NCBI GenBank assembly: GCA_900169235.1
Contig: FWCC01000155.1
Location: 342 to 64,341 of the forward strand
DNA from: Zarea fungicola
Lineage: Eukaryota; Ascomycota; Sordariomycetes; Hypocreales; Cordycipitaceae
Direction of reading: 5' to 3'
Length of the DNA stretch: 64,000 nucleotides
In this document: in pieces, positions 24,823 through 35,493 of the stretch
Layout of the letters: each line of letters opens with the position of its first letter
Numbering within the stretch: position 1 is the stretch's first letter
Program-made: the position numbers and the translations under genes
Notes under the pieces: model-generated
What the model was told of the DNA's origin: nothing
The model's input: only the letters and a program-made list of their open reading frames with translations
Database searches by the model: none

Positions 24823-25428
24823 ATGAGCGCCACTGTTAAACCTGAGCGACGACCGTTCAACGGCTCTTGCCATTGCGGCGCGGTCAAATATGTCGTCTTC
24901 CTGACCGTGCCTCGCCCACCGCTTTCCAGTGCGCAAGACACGCCGGCCGTGGATCGCGTGTATAGGTGCAACTGCAAGATATGCCACAAGTCGGGCTACA
25001 TGCACGTCCGGCCCCCGTCGCAGGCGGATGACTTTGCGCTCCTCGCGCCGACGGACCCGTTTGAGCAGCTGGGCGACTACCAGTGCCATGACAAGCGGCT
25101 GCATTTCTTCTTTTGCAAAATCTGCGCCGTGCGCTGTTTTACCTTTATGGGCGAGGGCCACGTTGTCGACGCGCAGCCAGAGGAGTTGGGGCTCGCGGGC
25201 CAAGACACAATCCAGGTGTGGAGAGCAAAGACACCGGCACCCGTAGCAGCCAATGCGCGGCATGCTATGTGCTATCTGAGCGTCAATGCACAGACGATTG
25301 ACGCGGGGCAGGATGGGTTTGACATGAGAGATTGGGTTGAGACAAAGAGTGTCATGTACTATGACTTTTTGCAGGACGAGGAGCCAGGTCCTGGGAGTGA
25401 AAAGCCTTACCCTGGAGGTTGTTATTAA
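24823..25428 (+). CDS. GFA / CENP-V-family zinc protein
   Basis: The frame encodes 201 residues from the ATG at 24823; an upstream in-frame ATG at 24736 would add 29 residues that do not look like the family. The zinc-binding cysteines of the family (named after glutathione-dependent formaldehyde-activating enzyme) are visible: Cys16 and 18 in 'CHCG', Cys49, 51 and 54 in 'CNCKIC', and Cys98, 101 and 105 in 'CKICAVRC'. These bind a structural and a second zinc. The enzymatic role of most fungal members is unproven; a glutathione-adduct or detoxification role is inferred from the family name only. No intron and no targeting signal are visible. It is convergent with the GNAT gene on the right. 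Confidence 0.85.
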   Translation: MSATVKPERRPFNGSCHCGAVKYVVFLTVPRPPLSSAQDTPAVDRVYRCNCKICHKSGYMHVRPPSQADDFALLAPTDPFEQLGDYQCHDKRLHFFFCKICAVRCFTFMGEGHVVDAQPEELGLAGQDTIQVWRAKTPAPVAANARHAMCYLSVNAQTIDAGQDGFDMRDWVETKSVMYYDFLQDEEPGPGSEKPYPGGCY

Positions 25429-25836
25429 TGCAACAACTGTCTAATCTGAAGAATAACTAGCAATAGATTGGCATAAATGTTATAGCGAGCATCAATTAGT
25501 ACACACTCCTCGTTCAATTGTAACTCATCATATTAAGCATGGCAAATGCCTGCAACTTTTACCCGAACTAGCAAACGATTTGCATGAACTTTGTTAAGCT
25601 AGTCACGCTTAAAGTTAACAGACGATCCTAGCTCTTAACCACTTCATCCCATTAAATGTAATTTTTCCCTCTCAACCAAGCTGTGCCTCTTTTTAAATTT
25701 GTTTCTTTTATTCAATTAAATTAGCGATTCGCATAAAGGAATCAGACTGGCGGAAAGACTTTATGGTTACTTCTAAATATATTTAAATGCGACTGAATGA
25801 ACCACAACTCCAAGCTTGCTAAACACTACACCGTCT

Positions 25837-26379
25837 CTATGCCGTCAAATCCTTATTCAGCACTGCAAAACACAAATCATCTTTTAAAATGGACCCCTTT
25901 TCAAATGCATGATACGGAAACGGCCTTGTCTCCTTGCTCTGCTGGTAGCCCCTGCGCACGTAATACGCAATCAGCGTGTCGCGCTGCGCAATGACCTGCA
26001 TCTCCATCCTGCGGCACCCCATGGTGTCGCGGGCGTGTCGCTCCGCCTCGGCCAGGACGTAGCTGCCGATGCCGCCTCCTTGCTTCTCCGGGTCGACGGC
26101 GAACAGGCCAAAGTAGCCCGTGTCGGCGTCCTTCTTGACAATCTCGCAGCAGGTGACGAGGGCGCCGGCCGCGTCGTGGCCGAGGAACATGACGGTGCTG
26201 GGGTTGTTGAACTTGGCGAGCACCTCGTCGGCTGTGATGCGCGCGCTGGTGAAGAACTCGGCCTCACTGCACCATCCCTTCTCGGCGGTGGGACCGCGGA
26301 ATGAGCTCTCCACGAGCGCGTGCATGGCGGGGAGATCCTCGGCCGTGGCTCTGCGCAGGGTGAGGGCAGGGACAGTCAT
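25837..26379 (-). CDS. GNAT-family N-acetyltransferase
   Basis: This is an intronless 180-residue frame with an ATG at 26379. It shows the complete GNAT order: an N-terminal strand and helix ('LTLRRATAEDLPAMHALVESSF'), central strands with 'GYFGLFAVDPEKQGGGIGSYVLAEAE' containing the acetyl-CoA-binding motif A (Q-G-G-G-I-G), then a C-terminal 'YYVRRGYQQSKETRPFPYHAFEKG', the usual Tyr-rich motif B. Such small fungal members acetylate small amines or amino acids; the substrate here is unknown. A short-period GTTGTTGC-like, CTCTTG-containing tandem tract lies directly upstream (about 26397-26530). Confidence 0.87.
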   Translation of the reverse strand: MTVPALTLRRATAEDLPAMHALVESSFRGPTAEKGWCSEAEFFTSARITADEVLAKFNNPSTVMFLGHDAAGALVTCCEIVKKDADTGYFGLFAVDPEKQGGGIGSYVLAEAERHARDTMGCRRMEMQVIAQRDTLIAYYVRRGYQQSKETRPFPYHAFEKGSILKDDLCFAVLNKDLTA

Positions 26380-26394
26380 TTTGGGAGTTTTTGC

Positions 26395-26535
26395 TATGGT
26401 TGTTCGATGCTTTGGTGTAGCAGTTGTTGCAAGGGCAGTTGCGGTGTCTCTTGTAGTTGCTGTGTCTCTTGCAGTTGTTGTGACGGTGTCGTGACTGTTC
26501 GTGACTGTTGTGGTGACTGCTTGGTCGTTCTAGTT
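26395..26535. repeat. Imperfect short tandem repeats upstream of the GNAT gene
   Basis: Repeating 'gcagttgtt', 'gtgtctcttg' and 'gtgactgttg' words run for about 140 bp in the presumed promoter/5' leader of the GNAT gene. Confidence 0.6.
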
Positions 26536-27126
26536 TGGCAGTTGTTCCGCTTCAATTGCGTCGATTCTTCAACTAAATGTTTCCGTTGAAATAATTTCTA
26601 GGGTATGTATTCTGAGCAACAGGACCTGTTGTGCATGCCGTTCAACTTCACTGCAGGGTCCGCAAGAATTTAATACCGGTATCGGTATGGCCGAAAATAT
26701 TCTAGTGCCATCTAGAATTAATCCACTTTTGTCAAAATGTCAACCGTCGCGCCCTTGCAATGACAGCACTAGTCATTAGTTACTAGCAAGCAACAAGGCT
26801 GGCTGTCGCTGAAAGGCTGAGACGACGACAACTAATCAAGTTACGTGGCTGATCCAGTCAACCCAATCTTGCCCGGCTGAAAATCTTAGGTACTGGATGG
26901 GTTGGTTGTCTTTGGTGCTCTAGACACGAGTGTAAACGACGGGCTGTACATACACGACGGGCTGCATTATCAGTGTCTTGATCAATACACCGTCTTTTAA
27001 TTTGACCAAGAAGTTTTAACCAACCACACGCGCATCTTTCATGCAGTCGTAGTGTAATTTTCGTCATAAACAGCACCATCACATACCCCATTGTATCGCG
27101 GCGCCACCGATTTGCAGGGTCTGACT

Positions 27127-28512
27127 CTAATTATGCTGCAGCGCCTCTTCACAAATTGTCTTTAGATGCGTGCCCAGAGCTTCAAAGTCTTCCAACGTGA
27201 GATACACCTGAGCGCTCAGCCTCGCCCAAAAAGCACCACAATACCAGGTGATGTTAATGGCCGTGTCAAAGCGCAACATCATCTCCTTCATAATCCATGA
27301 AAAGATCTCCGAGGGGTCGGACGCTTTCCGCCAGGCTAGCCCTTCCATCGATAGAGGCAGGCGAACGTTGGTCATGGGCGATGCTTTGCGGAGTTGCAGC
27401 ACTTCCGTTCCCAGGATTGCAGCCACAATTAATCCACCCTGGTCCGCGAGGTAATGCATGTACGCCATAGCGGCTTCCTCACCGCGCTTCTCCTTCCATA
27501 CCAGTTTTGCCCTCCACTCCATTGCTGCCCGGACACAGAGATACGGGGTTTCATCCCTTGTGCCGAGAGACGAAAAATTAGTCACAAAATTGTTTGGTAT
27601 GCGTGTCCGGTCGTGCTCCTCGCTTGGGAACGGAACGAACCCAGGTCCCGTGGGAAATGTGACTCGCAAAAGATGTTGATTGCGCGGAGGAATATACATG
27701 ACCGCGCAGGCCCGCGGCGTGTAAAACCATTTATGACAGTTGCTCACGAAGAAATCGGCGTCCAGCTGCTGGAGTTGCAGAGGAATCATGCCAACACCGT
27801 GAGCACCATCGATTAGGGACAGAATGCCGTACGATCGGCATAGCTCCGTTAGCCGCTCAAAGGGCATACGGAGAGCGGGGAGCGAAGTCACAGTATCGAA
27901 GACGGCGACCTTGGGGTTCTTGCCTAGGGCCAACAACTCCTTGACTGTCTGCTCAAAAGCGTCGCAAATCCATTCGTCCGTCGCAGGGTGGGGGACATTG
28001 ATTTGTTTAAACTCGGCCGAGGTAGTCTCGGTTATGTATTGTACGGTATTCGCGCAGGACTCGTAAATCCAGGGAAACCCAATAATAACATCTCCGGGCT
28101 TATAGTTGAGATTATGCAAAATAGTATCAAAACCCGTGGATGCGTTGGGGACGTACACACAGCACTCAGCTGGCACATTCAAGTACTCGGCAATCGCGTC
28201 CCTGGACTCTCTAAGAAGGTGGGCACGATATTCGTAGCGGACGAATGCATCAGGTCTGGCTTCAGACCGTTCTTGATAGTAGCGAAAAACCTGCCGAACT
28301 TCCTTGGGATATGTGCCAAAGGAACCTGTGGTAAGTGAGAAGAGTATTCCATGAGTTTGCAAGCATCGAGGACGGTACGCACCATGATTGAGGTTGGTAT
28401 GGGCTGCATGATGCAAAAAGTGCTTAGCTGCATCCCTACCACACTGAATATCGCCAAGGTTTCGGATCAGAGTGATGGGATCTGGGATTTCGGATTCCTG
28501 GAGAAGCGCCAT
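27127..28512 (-). CDS. PLP-dependent class V aminotransferase-fold enzyme (isopenicillin-N-epimerase / Egt2-like)
   Basis: Exon 1 is 28512-28383 and exon 2 is 28325-27127, giving 442 residues. The intron (donor GTGCGT, acceptor CCACAG) is required to restore the family signature 'NLNHGSFGTYP'. Typical segments follow: 'ARPDAFVRYEY', 'YVPNASTGFDTILHNL' (cofactor-binding turn), 'LIDGAHGVG' (Asp contacting the pyridine nitrogen, then His), and the Schiff-base lysine in 'SNCHKWFYTP' near residue 242. Fungal relatives include hercynylcysteine sulfoxide lyases (Egt2, ergothioneine synthesis) and cysteine-desulfurase-like epimerase homologues. Residues alone do not tell which reaction it performs. 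No Egt1 partner is in the window. It is probably cytosolic, as no signal or membrane segment is visible. Confidence 0.87.
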   Translation of the reverse strand: MALLQESEIPDPITLIRNLGDIQCGRDAAKHFLHHAAHTNLNHGAYRPRCLQTHGILFSLTTGSFGTYPKEVRQVFRYYQERSEARPDAFVRYEYRAHLLRESRDAIAEYLNVPAECCVYVPNASTGFDTILHNLNYKPGDVIIGFPWIYESCANTVQYITETTSAEFKQINVPHPATDEWICDAFEQTVKELLALGKNPKVAVFDTVTSLPALRMPFERLTELCRSYGILSLIDGAHGVGMIPLQLQQLDADFFVSNCHKWFYTPRACAVMYIPPRNQHLLRVTFPTGPGFVPFPSEEHDRTRIPNNFVTNFSSLGTRDETPYLCVRAAMEWRAKLVWKEKRGEEAAMAYMHYLADQGGLIVAAILGTEVLQLRKASPMTNVRLPLSMEGLAWRKASDPSEIFSWIMKEMMLRFDTAINITWYCGAFWARLSAQVYLTLEDFEALGTHLKTICEEALQHN

Positions 28513-30281
28513 AGTGTTGACTAGCAAACTCCACCTTGTGGGATTGGTAGTAGAAGCAAATAGGTGGACGTCTTAAGCACAAGAGGAGAGGTGCTAACTC
28601 GAGGTGGGATAGCTCCGAGAATACAAACTATAAGTATAGAATGCCCTGGGTAGAGCTGGGCTAAGCCTAGTTGTAATTTACTAGGCAGTTGAATTCCTTC
28701 TTATCTAGTTGCGCTGAGACTTAAATTACTCATAATGAGGGGTGTGAGAAATTCGTTTTAGTGGATTTGCGCCCTTTGGTCATTTAACCCTAACTGCCAA
28801 TACCTACCTTATCGGAACCAACTTCCGGTAAGCAGGCAGAAAAGACTCAAGCTGTGGGCTACAACCTGCGGCTAGGCAAACTGTTGCCAATGCAATAATA
28901 GAGCAAGATGACTGACTGAAGGTTAACAAGTTTCAATGGTAGCAAGCCCTCTAAAATACGAAAAAGTGATCTCGAGAACTTAAAAATAGTCGGGGAGTGT
29001 TTAGAAAGATTATCTTCATACATTTAACGATCCTTTTGCAAAGAGGGAGAATTCACGAACAAAGGTGGGAGATGCTCCAGTTGCCCAGTTACCATGAGGC
29101 CCCCAGCACTGATGGACTTGCTTTGTCCGACAAAATTAGGGAGCTTCTTTACTCCGTAGGTTAATTTAAAATGAATGAACCCTGTTCTTAATCCACTCAC
29201 AAGACGGAGTAAATGCCTTCACTTCTTGTAAGCAGGTCTGTCAAATGGCCAGACCAGGCGTGGCCACAGACCGGTACTTGAATCATCAAATATCAGCAAT
29301 CAACTGTAGATGACCTGATGATGTGATGGTACAGTACAGTCAGTACAGTAGCAAAGTAAAGACAAAGCAGAGTAAGTGTCATAAGACTGACCGTAACAAG
29401 GGATCGACGTAGATGAGCCAGAAGAAGCGCAAGGGCCATCAACGGCACTCTGACTACCCAAAAACTGCTAATTATTGGATAAGACTTTTGAAGCCATGTA
29501 GAGCAAGTCATGTTGCTTAATCAAGTTTAATGAACTCATTATTTCGTGCACAATGTTCAAGACACGTCGGCTAGCGTTTCGACCTGCGCTCATGTGCTCC
29601 TTTTCTCCGGCGCAGACGCACCAAGCCGCCTCAGGTCGTCAGACCAACTCGATCATTTTTCAACGTTGAAGAACCTGCGCAGCCGTACTGACACACCAAG
29701 GCCGACACCGACAACAATATCCGGCATATGGTCCAGGAAACCATGAAACTCACATTCGGGATCAGAAGATAAAGCCGCGTGGCGGGGATGGCAGAGTCGT
29801 CGACGAATTCGTTACAGAGGTGACCATGGCGTTACCTCGCTGGATCTGGGCGGCTGGCAATGGAGAAATGTCAAGGATTATTAATCTCAGATGTGAAATA
29901 GCTACAAGCACGAGATTTAGCGCAGGTATATTGTTACATGTGAGCGGACCTACTCATACACCAGGCGACTGAGTCGTGGCTATACCCGCGTGAATAAGAT
30001 TGATTCTAGGTTCCGAGCTTAGCGCTTACTGTATTCATTTCACCGAGGAAAATGGAGCCGTGCCGCGATACTATCATGTCAGCGTCTGTTCTTCAGACTC
30101 AATTCATTAGAGCGAGCCAACATCAGCTTGACTGCGTTATATCTGAGTCGTTTCGCTTCAAACGATATACAACGCTAAATCTCGTGGCTTGCGGTTGTTT
30201 TTGGTCAAATATTTTTACAAATCTGAGCCGATGGTGCTCCAATTAGGCAGGCGGCAGTAGGCAGGACAATCGAAAAAACGG
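28513..30281. other. Intergenic region, moderately AT-rich
   Basis: No gene is supportable in about 1.8 kb. Open frames are short and without motifs. The promoter of the class V enzyme lies at the left end. Confidence 0.45.
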
Positions 30282-30289
30282 TTATAAAG
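30282..30289 (+). promoter_or_regulatory. Candidate TATA element of the small secreted-protein gene
   Basis: 'ttataaag' lies about 100 bp upstream of the ATG at 30386, a usual distance for a fungal TATA box. This is by pattern only. Confidence 0.4.
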
Positions 30290-30385
30290 GCGAGGAAGCG
30301 CTCTTGTTGGAATGGTAGAGCAGTCGCCAACAACATCAGTGCCTTGTTCAATCATACTCCTAAAATATCCCTTTTCAAGCAAATA

Positions 30386-30880
30386 ATGCTCTTCACTCTT
30401 TCCACCGTCAAGGCCCTTGGCCTCGCCGCCGTTTTAGGCTCTGCGCAAGCCAGCCCCGTTGGATAGCCAGAGAACGGAGAGCTCGGTCGCAGAATCGCTG
30501 GCAACGAAGCCTCCTCGCTTCTCTGTGTTACACCAGGAAGTAAGAAGTGTGGCCTCTCTGTCACCTACACCAACGGACAGAAACATGAGACTGTCAAGTA
30601 TCAATCTGGCGGCCTTACCGGTTGCGCCATTGACCTTCTCAGGAAGCACACCAACGGCGATGGTTTCTGGGCAGACCTCAACTTCATTGGAAGCGCCGGG
30701 ATGAACATTGGCTACAATCCTAGCGGCAAAAACATTGCTCTGGGCGATGCCACTTGGCATCGGGAAGACCAGGCGCACATGAAGGCACGCTGCCTCAACG
30801 AATTCGGCTGGACGGACAATGTCGACACCTCTCAGAGCGGAGAGTCATTCTGGGGCAACTTGGGAACCAAGTTGTATTAG
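30386..30880 (+). pseudogene. Small secreted cysteine-containing protein gene with a premature stop after the signal peptide
   Basis: From the ATG at 30386 to the TAG at 30878-30880 one frame of 165 codons is open except for a single TAG at 30464-30466 (codon 27). Codons 1-22 form a signal peptide (hydrophobic 'ALGLAAVLGSAQA'). The part after the stop is still coding in character: 138 further codons without another stop, four cysteines ('LLCVTPGSKKCG', 'GLTGCAID', 'KARCLNEFG') and several Trp/Gly-rich segments, all typical of small secreted fungal proteins. I do not recognise the family. No intron with proper signals would remove the TAG. Either the allele is null, the base is a sequencing error, or readthrough occurs. 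No other decay is seen, so the loss would be recent. Confidence 0.72.
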
Positions 30881-32000
30881 TATGTGACCGCAAACTGGTA
30901 TGGATATGTGGGGTTACGTGACTGCTCAGTATGATCAGGAAGATCCAGTGTGCTAAGCGCTAAGCACACTGAGCATATAGAGCAAGGGGGGCAATAATGG
31001 ACTAATAAACGGATATACTGATAAGCGAGAAGACCCCAGCTAGTCGAGATGGTTAAAGATCTTTATGCTTTTCACATGAAGCATTGTCAAGAACGGAACT
31101 CTTGGTAGCAAACTATTGCCAAGATGAATCAATACTGTCTATAATAATAAGCCTTACCCAATTCCAAGAAGCAGACCTACTGTGAATTAGTAAATAAGCC
31201 ATTACAAGGAGCCTTATTGCTGAGCTAACCTTTCCACTTTTAATACTTTCTCGCAGCTGCGAAGAAAGATATTGGTCGCCAGGTTGACTTGTTATTATAC
31301 TTTGAGTAGACTAGTACCGTATCATCAAGCTCCCAGTAAACTTTACTGGTAGATAGTGGCACCGCCGAGAGAAAGGTTGTTGGTTGTTGCATGGAGACAC
31401 TCGTCTTTTACTTCCAGGCTTCTCACATGCAATACAGTAAACGCCCAACAAAAAATCCAGGCAAAGTGTATATATTTAGTTGATTTGGTTTACAATTTGT
31501 ACACACTTACTTCATTCGTGATGGTGTGTTGGTAGTTTGTTGTCGCCTGCATTGTCAGAACAGACTCCAGTGTACTTTTCCCAAAACGATGCGAGCAAGC
31601 AGTTACTAGATGATAATAAGCATATTGCCTGGCTTTTTTTTACCACGTTATTAGCCGAGGAGATGGTTCATCCCGCCACCCACTATTCTGTCACCGCATC
31701 TTGACCTGGGCATGATGGCGTGACCAACAGGGATTATTCGAGATGGGCATCGTCCTGCGCGGCAGTTGTGAGTACCAGTACGTTACTCCATACTGCTTCG
31801 GCAATTAGCCGAATGGACCGACGGGATGAATGGATCTTATTTTTATTTTATTTTGAAAATCCGTGGTAAGAACCATCTCCTGCGCCACAGGCAGCTGTGT
31901 GGCGGTGCACAGCGGATAGAACGCCGCGGCTTCATTGCTTTACACGTCAACTCATTCCGAGCCCGTTCCGTCGCCCACCTCTAATTCCCAACTTGAAAAA
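30881..32000. other. Spacer, no recognisable genes
   Basis: The sequence is AT-rich with no coding stretch I can support. A short direct inverted word 'gtgctaagcgctaagcac' lies at about 30950-30967. Confidence 0.4.
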
Positions 32001-33532
32001 ATGGATTCCAATAGCCAGGGGAACGTGGGTAGGAAGAGCACTTTTCACAGGCTACCCGCGACACGCTTGGCGCCACCAGGTTTGCGGACCAAGTAGAACA
32101 GCCGTTGTGCATCAGGCCAATCTGCAAAATCTACGGAGTGGAGTTCCCTGACAAAAAAACGCGGCCAGATACTATTATATCTTGCTATTCAAATGTTATC
32201 GGTTTTTTTTTTGCAAAACGACAGAGGTTATATGAAGAATTCGCAGTACCGTCACTTCTAGCGGAAAGCTCCGAAGCAGTCATGTCGTCTCAATCCGGGC
32301 AATACTCTGGACTGTTCTCACTGACACACCATCATCGATGCCATCATGTTCGTCTTTGTATGTGAAGACAAAGTCAGTATTGAAAAAGTTTCGTGTCTTT
32401 GGGAGCAATGCCTCGACCGGGCGGCGCGGGTCGAGCTCAGCCATCCGAGAGAAGAGCAGAGCTCAACGCAGCGAATTCGGAGTTTCCATAAGCTTCCAGG
32501 GCTCAGAAAGAGAAGAAGAGTGAAATGTGAAATGTCGGTCGCGTGCAAACGGTGGCAAACAGGCATCACTGGCTGGCTCAGCCACAGGCACCTCTACCTC
32601 AATACCAGTATTCAAGCTTCATCGTCATCATCATAAATACACAAGTTCTACAAATTTGCTGTTGCTCATGTCTGTGCCATCTACTCTCTCTATGATTTGC
32701 CACAGGGTAGCAATTGCTGTTTTCCCGCTCACGTAAATGAGATTTGTTGTGACTGCCGAGTCAGGTCAAGCGGCTCTTCCTGAGAGGCCTGACTCCTGCC
32801 GCAGCAGGCTTCCGTCGGTCAAGGCCGTGACCGGCAGCGGCCTGCCGTTAATACGAGGCAGCCACGGAGGAAAGAGGGATTTTAACTTTTTGTTGTTTGC
32901 TTGTCCTGCTTTTAAATTCCTATATATAGAAGAGGATTTCCTCCCTGAGCCGTAGCTAGCTTTTCAATCACAACAAGTTACAAGAAGCATACTACTGCGA
33001 GACGCCTCTCTAAGTACCGTGCCTCGTAACTGCTCGTGCCAATAAAATGAGATTGCTCTTTCGACGACAAACGCCCGACCATGAGGCACTGGCTTTCTCG
33101 GTAAGAAAGATGACCACCTTTGTATCGAGTCCAGTTCGTCCATCGCGAGGTGCCATAACACAAGCAAGCGTCATACTAATGAACAATCCCAGAACCAATC
33201 CCGAGATACTCGCGGACAATTTGCCAGAAAATCTGCCATTCCATCTGCTACCAGTTCAGACGCAGGGTATGTCCAAGACTGCGTTTCAAACTGGGTTCGC
33301 CGTCCTTCCCTGGCCGGCGCCGTGAATCAGCTCTTCCACCAGGTCTTCAAGGGCAAAGTCGACAACTGCATTATCGACAAATCATTGCTCAGCGCCCCGA
33401 AAACGACGGCATTCAGTAAGCCGGCTTGGCTACGAGGAATCACACGGTAGCTGCAAACGACAAGATGTGAGACGATGCTCCTAAGCTCCTTGATCGATAT
33501 AAACAGCAACACAAACTCGTCTCGCGAGGTCG

Positions 33533-33775
33533 TCTTTCTCGCCCGCTGGACAAACAAGCCGTCCGTTGCCATGGTCGACGCGCGGGCACGCCCTTTCGGC
33601 AGCGTGCTTCCAAGTTCTGTTGCGCCATTACGGTTCGAACTGGGTATTTTTACAACATCTTACAATCAACCCTTGTTCATTTTCAACATCGCAACTGCGT
33701 AATCGTATTTTCTCTATTTTGGCCTTTTTAATTTGTGCGTTTGTGCGTTTGTGTGCCAGCTGCAACGGGCTGCAC
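33533..33775. repeat. Diverged dispersed repeat, copy 2 (partner at 18221-18435)
   Basis: It shares ordered blocks with 18221-18435 in the same orientation. On the minus strand both copies encode a similar short peptide ('ELGST...R/F....AST...DG.FV.RAR'), suggesting a decayed coding element rather than a simple repeat. Confidence 0.55.
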
Positions 33776-34215
33776 CTCACCTCATCCTCACCAAGGCACT
33801 TCATCTGAGCAGCAACATTTTGCCTGATTGCTCTGCTCTCAACATCAAGATCAACTTTCCCATCAAAGACCGGACCCCCGATATCAGAAAAGCGCTGGCC
33901 CTTGTTCACACCACCCAAAGTCGGCCACAGTGGAATAGACTATGAGATGCAGAGTTCCCGTGTTCCCGGTCAAAGTTAACGGGACACTCAGGGGGCAGCA
34001 GATCGCCAAGATTAATGCCCTCAAAGCAGACATCCGGATCGCACGCCTCGCTAGAAAGCATCGGATTGCCGGCGCTCCATCCAACATTCATAAAGGCCAG
34101 CAGAGCGTCAACCTCACCAAACTTCATCGCAGGGCTCCTAGGTTTTGAGAGAACTGCACAGTTCTACTGTTTCCTCGACTGAGATGGTAAGCATAGCCAA
34201 CCTATACAATCATAC

Positions 34216-34377
34216 CAACATCCACATCAACATCAACATCAACATCAACATCAACATCCACATCAACATCAACATCAACAGCCACATCAACATCAACATC
34301 CACATCAACATCAACTTCCACATCAACATCAACTTCCACATCAACTTCAACTTCCACATCAACTTCAACTTCCACCT
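34216..34377. repeat. Microsatellite (ACATCA / ACTTCC-type hexanucleotides)
   Basis: About 27 hexanucleotide units, mainly 'acatca' with 'acttca' and 'acttcc' variants towards the right. It happens to be open in one frame (repeating His-Ile-Asn-Ile). Confidence 0.95.
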
Positions 34378-35142
34378 CACGGCTACATCCACCTCAAAGC
34401 TACATCCATCTCAAAGCTACATCCCTTCCAGCTACGCGACTTCACCATCTGCACGATGCCTCGTCAGCCGGGCAGCAGACTCCCTCCCGCTAAACGCGCC
34501 ATTCGCCAGCAGTTCGGCCTTTTGCCATTGGCCAAATACGTCAACCATCAGTGCCGGGGATCCAGGGCAATCTTGCCCCATTATACCCAGCAAGCACAAC
34601 GTCATTATGAACGCCAAGGGTCATACCGTCTGGCAGGACAGATTTGGCACCCAGCGAGAACTCGGCATTCGTCATCGAGCCCAAGACAACAACGGCATCA
34701 GTGTTGACCTGACAATAAACCAGCGGGCACCAAGTAACATCAGCCCGACCTCGCGTCAATTTTATGGCGGCGAGTTGGTTGTCGCCACGCCAACTGGCAA
34801 CGCAGACCTGCCCAACTGCAGCTGGCCTCTGCCAAATCTTATGGAGGAGCAATGAAGGTACAGATAAAAATGCAGACATGATCCCACCCCAGGTGCGTTT
34901 CAAGGCACACTGTGCTGAATACTTGCCTGACAGTGGTTTCTTTCGCGGGTGAAATCCCAGTGGTCGATTCTTTCTTTCCCTTGAAGCGGGGAGGGTCGCC
35001 CTGCCGGCCGATTTGGAGAGTTTGAATTCGGAGAGCGAGTTCTCCGATGAGGAGGAGTGAACTCGCGGCGTACTCCCGCCCGATTCTTTTTTTTTCTTTC
35101 GTTAAATTTCAAATTTTTGTAGCCACGCATTCCCCGCAAGCC

Positions 35143-35493
35143 ATGAAGCCGAATGTGTCATTGTGGACATCCGCGCTCGGAGGCCGTTGGACTCATGGAC
35201 TTCCCGATCGTCTGGCAGTCTTGTCCACGCGGGCGAATTATTGCACAATCTATGTCGACCGCGTAACAAACCCCACGAAGAGTGCACACCTTCAACGTCT
35301 AGTCGAGCTTCATCGCAACTCTGCGCTATTCCAGGTTCACAAGGATATGGAGCAGTTTTGTACCAAGTGCTCCTCTTTCGGCCACAAGCGAGACAAATGC
35401 GAGGCACAACTACCGTGTCGCTCCTGTAAGGGCAAGGCTGAAGGCACTCCGGCCGGGACTGTCGTCACACCACCCAGACAGCATCATCCTTGA
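35143..35493 (+). CDS. Small CCHC zinc-knuckle protein
   Basis: The frame encodes 116 residues from the ATG at 35143, which follows a pyrimidine-rich leader typical of fungal genes. Near the C-terminus is a perfect zinc knuckle, 'CTKCSSFGHKRDKC' (C-x2-C-x4-H-x4-C), followed by a second Cys pair, 'CRSC'. The N-terminal 80 residues have no recognised domain. Zinc knuckles bind single-stranded nucleic acids and occur in retroelement Gag proteins, so it could be a Gag remnant, but no reverse transcriptase or protease coding is seen nearby. The frame closes shortly after the knuckle. An adjacent frame (35490-35837) is open with no motifs and may be a continuation lost by frameshift. Confidence 0.5.
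   Translation: MKPNVSLWTSALGGRWTHGLPDRLAVLSTRANYCTIYVDRVTNPTKSAHLQRLVELHRNSALFQVHKDMEQFCTKCSSFGHKRDKCEAQLPCRSCKGKAEGTPAGTVVTPPRQHHP

Larger units (their letters stand above)
32001..34855 (+). pseudogene. Decayed relative of the SF1-helicase-like NTPase (C-terminal part clear, N-terminal part doubtful)
   Basis: The clear part is about 34450-34855, one frame containing 'SAGDPGQSCPIIP', 'VWQDRFGTQREL', 'RHRAQDNNGISVDL' and 'RQFYGGELVVATP'. These match in order 'TGDPRQGSPVVP', 'VWRDTFGPQRKQ' and 'LHRAVRNGAVDL' of the NTPase at 36086-38449, and extend beyond the point where that gene stops. Upstream of it a hexanucleotide tract replaces any recognisable ATPase core. At 32001-32210 a frame with 'TRDTLGATRFADQVEQPL' loosely resembles the start of the NTPase ('HRAVTTLGGVADEADYQTL') after one frameshift near 32030; this link is weak. 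No Walker A is visible in between, so the copy cannot be functional. Confidence 0.5.
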
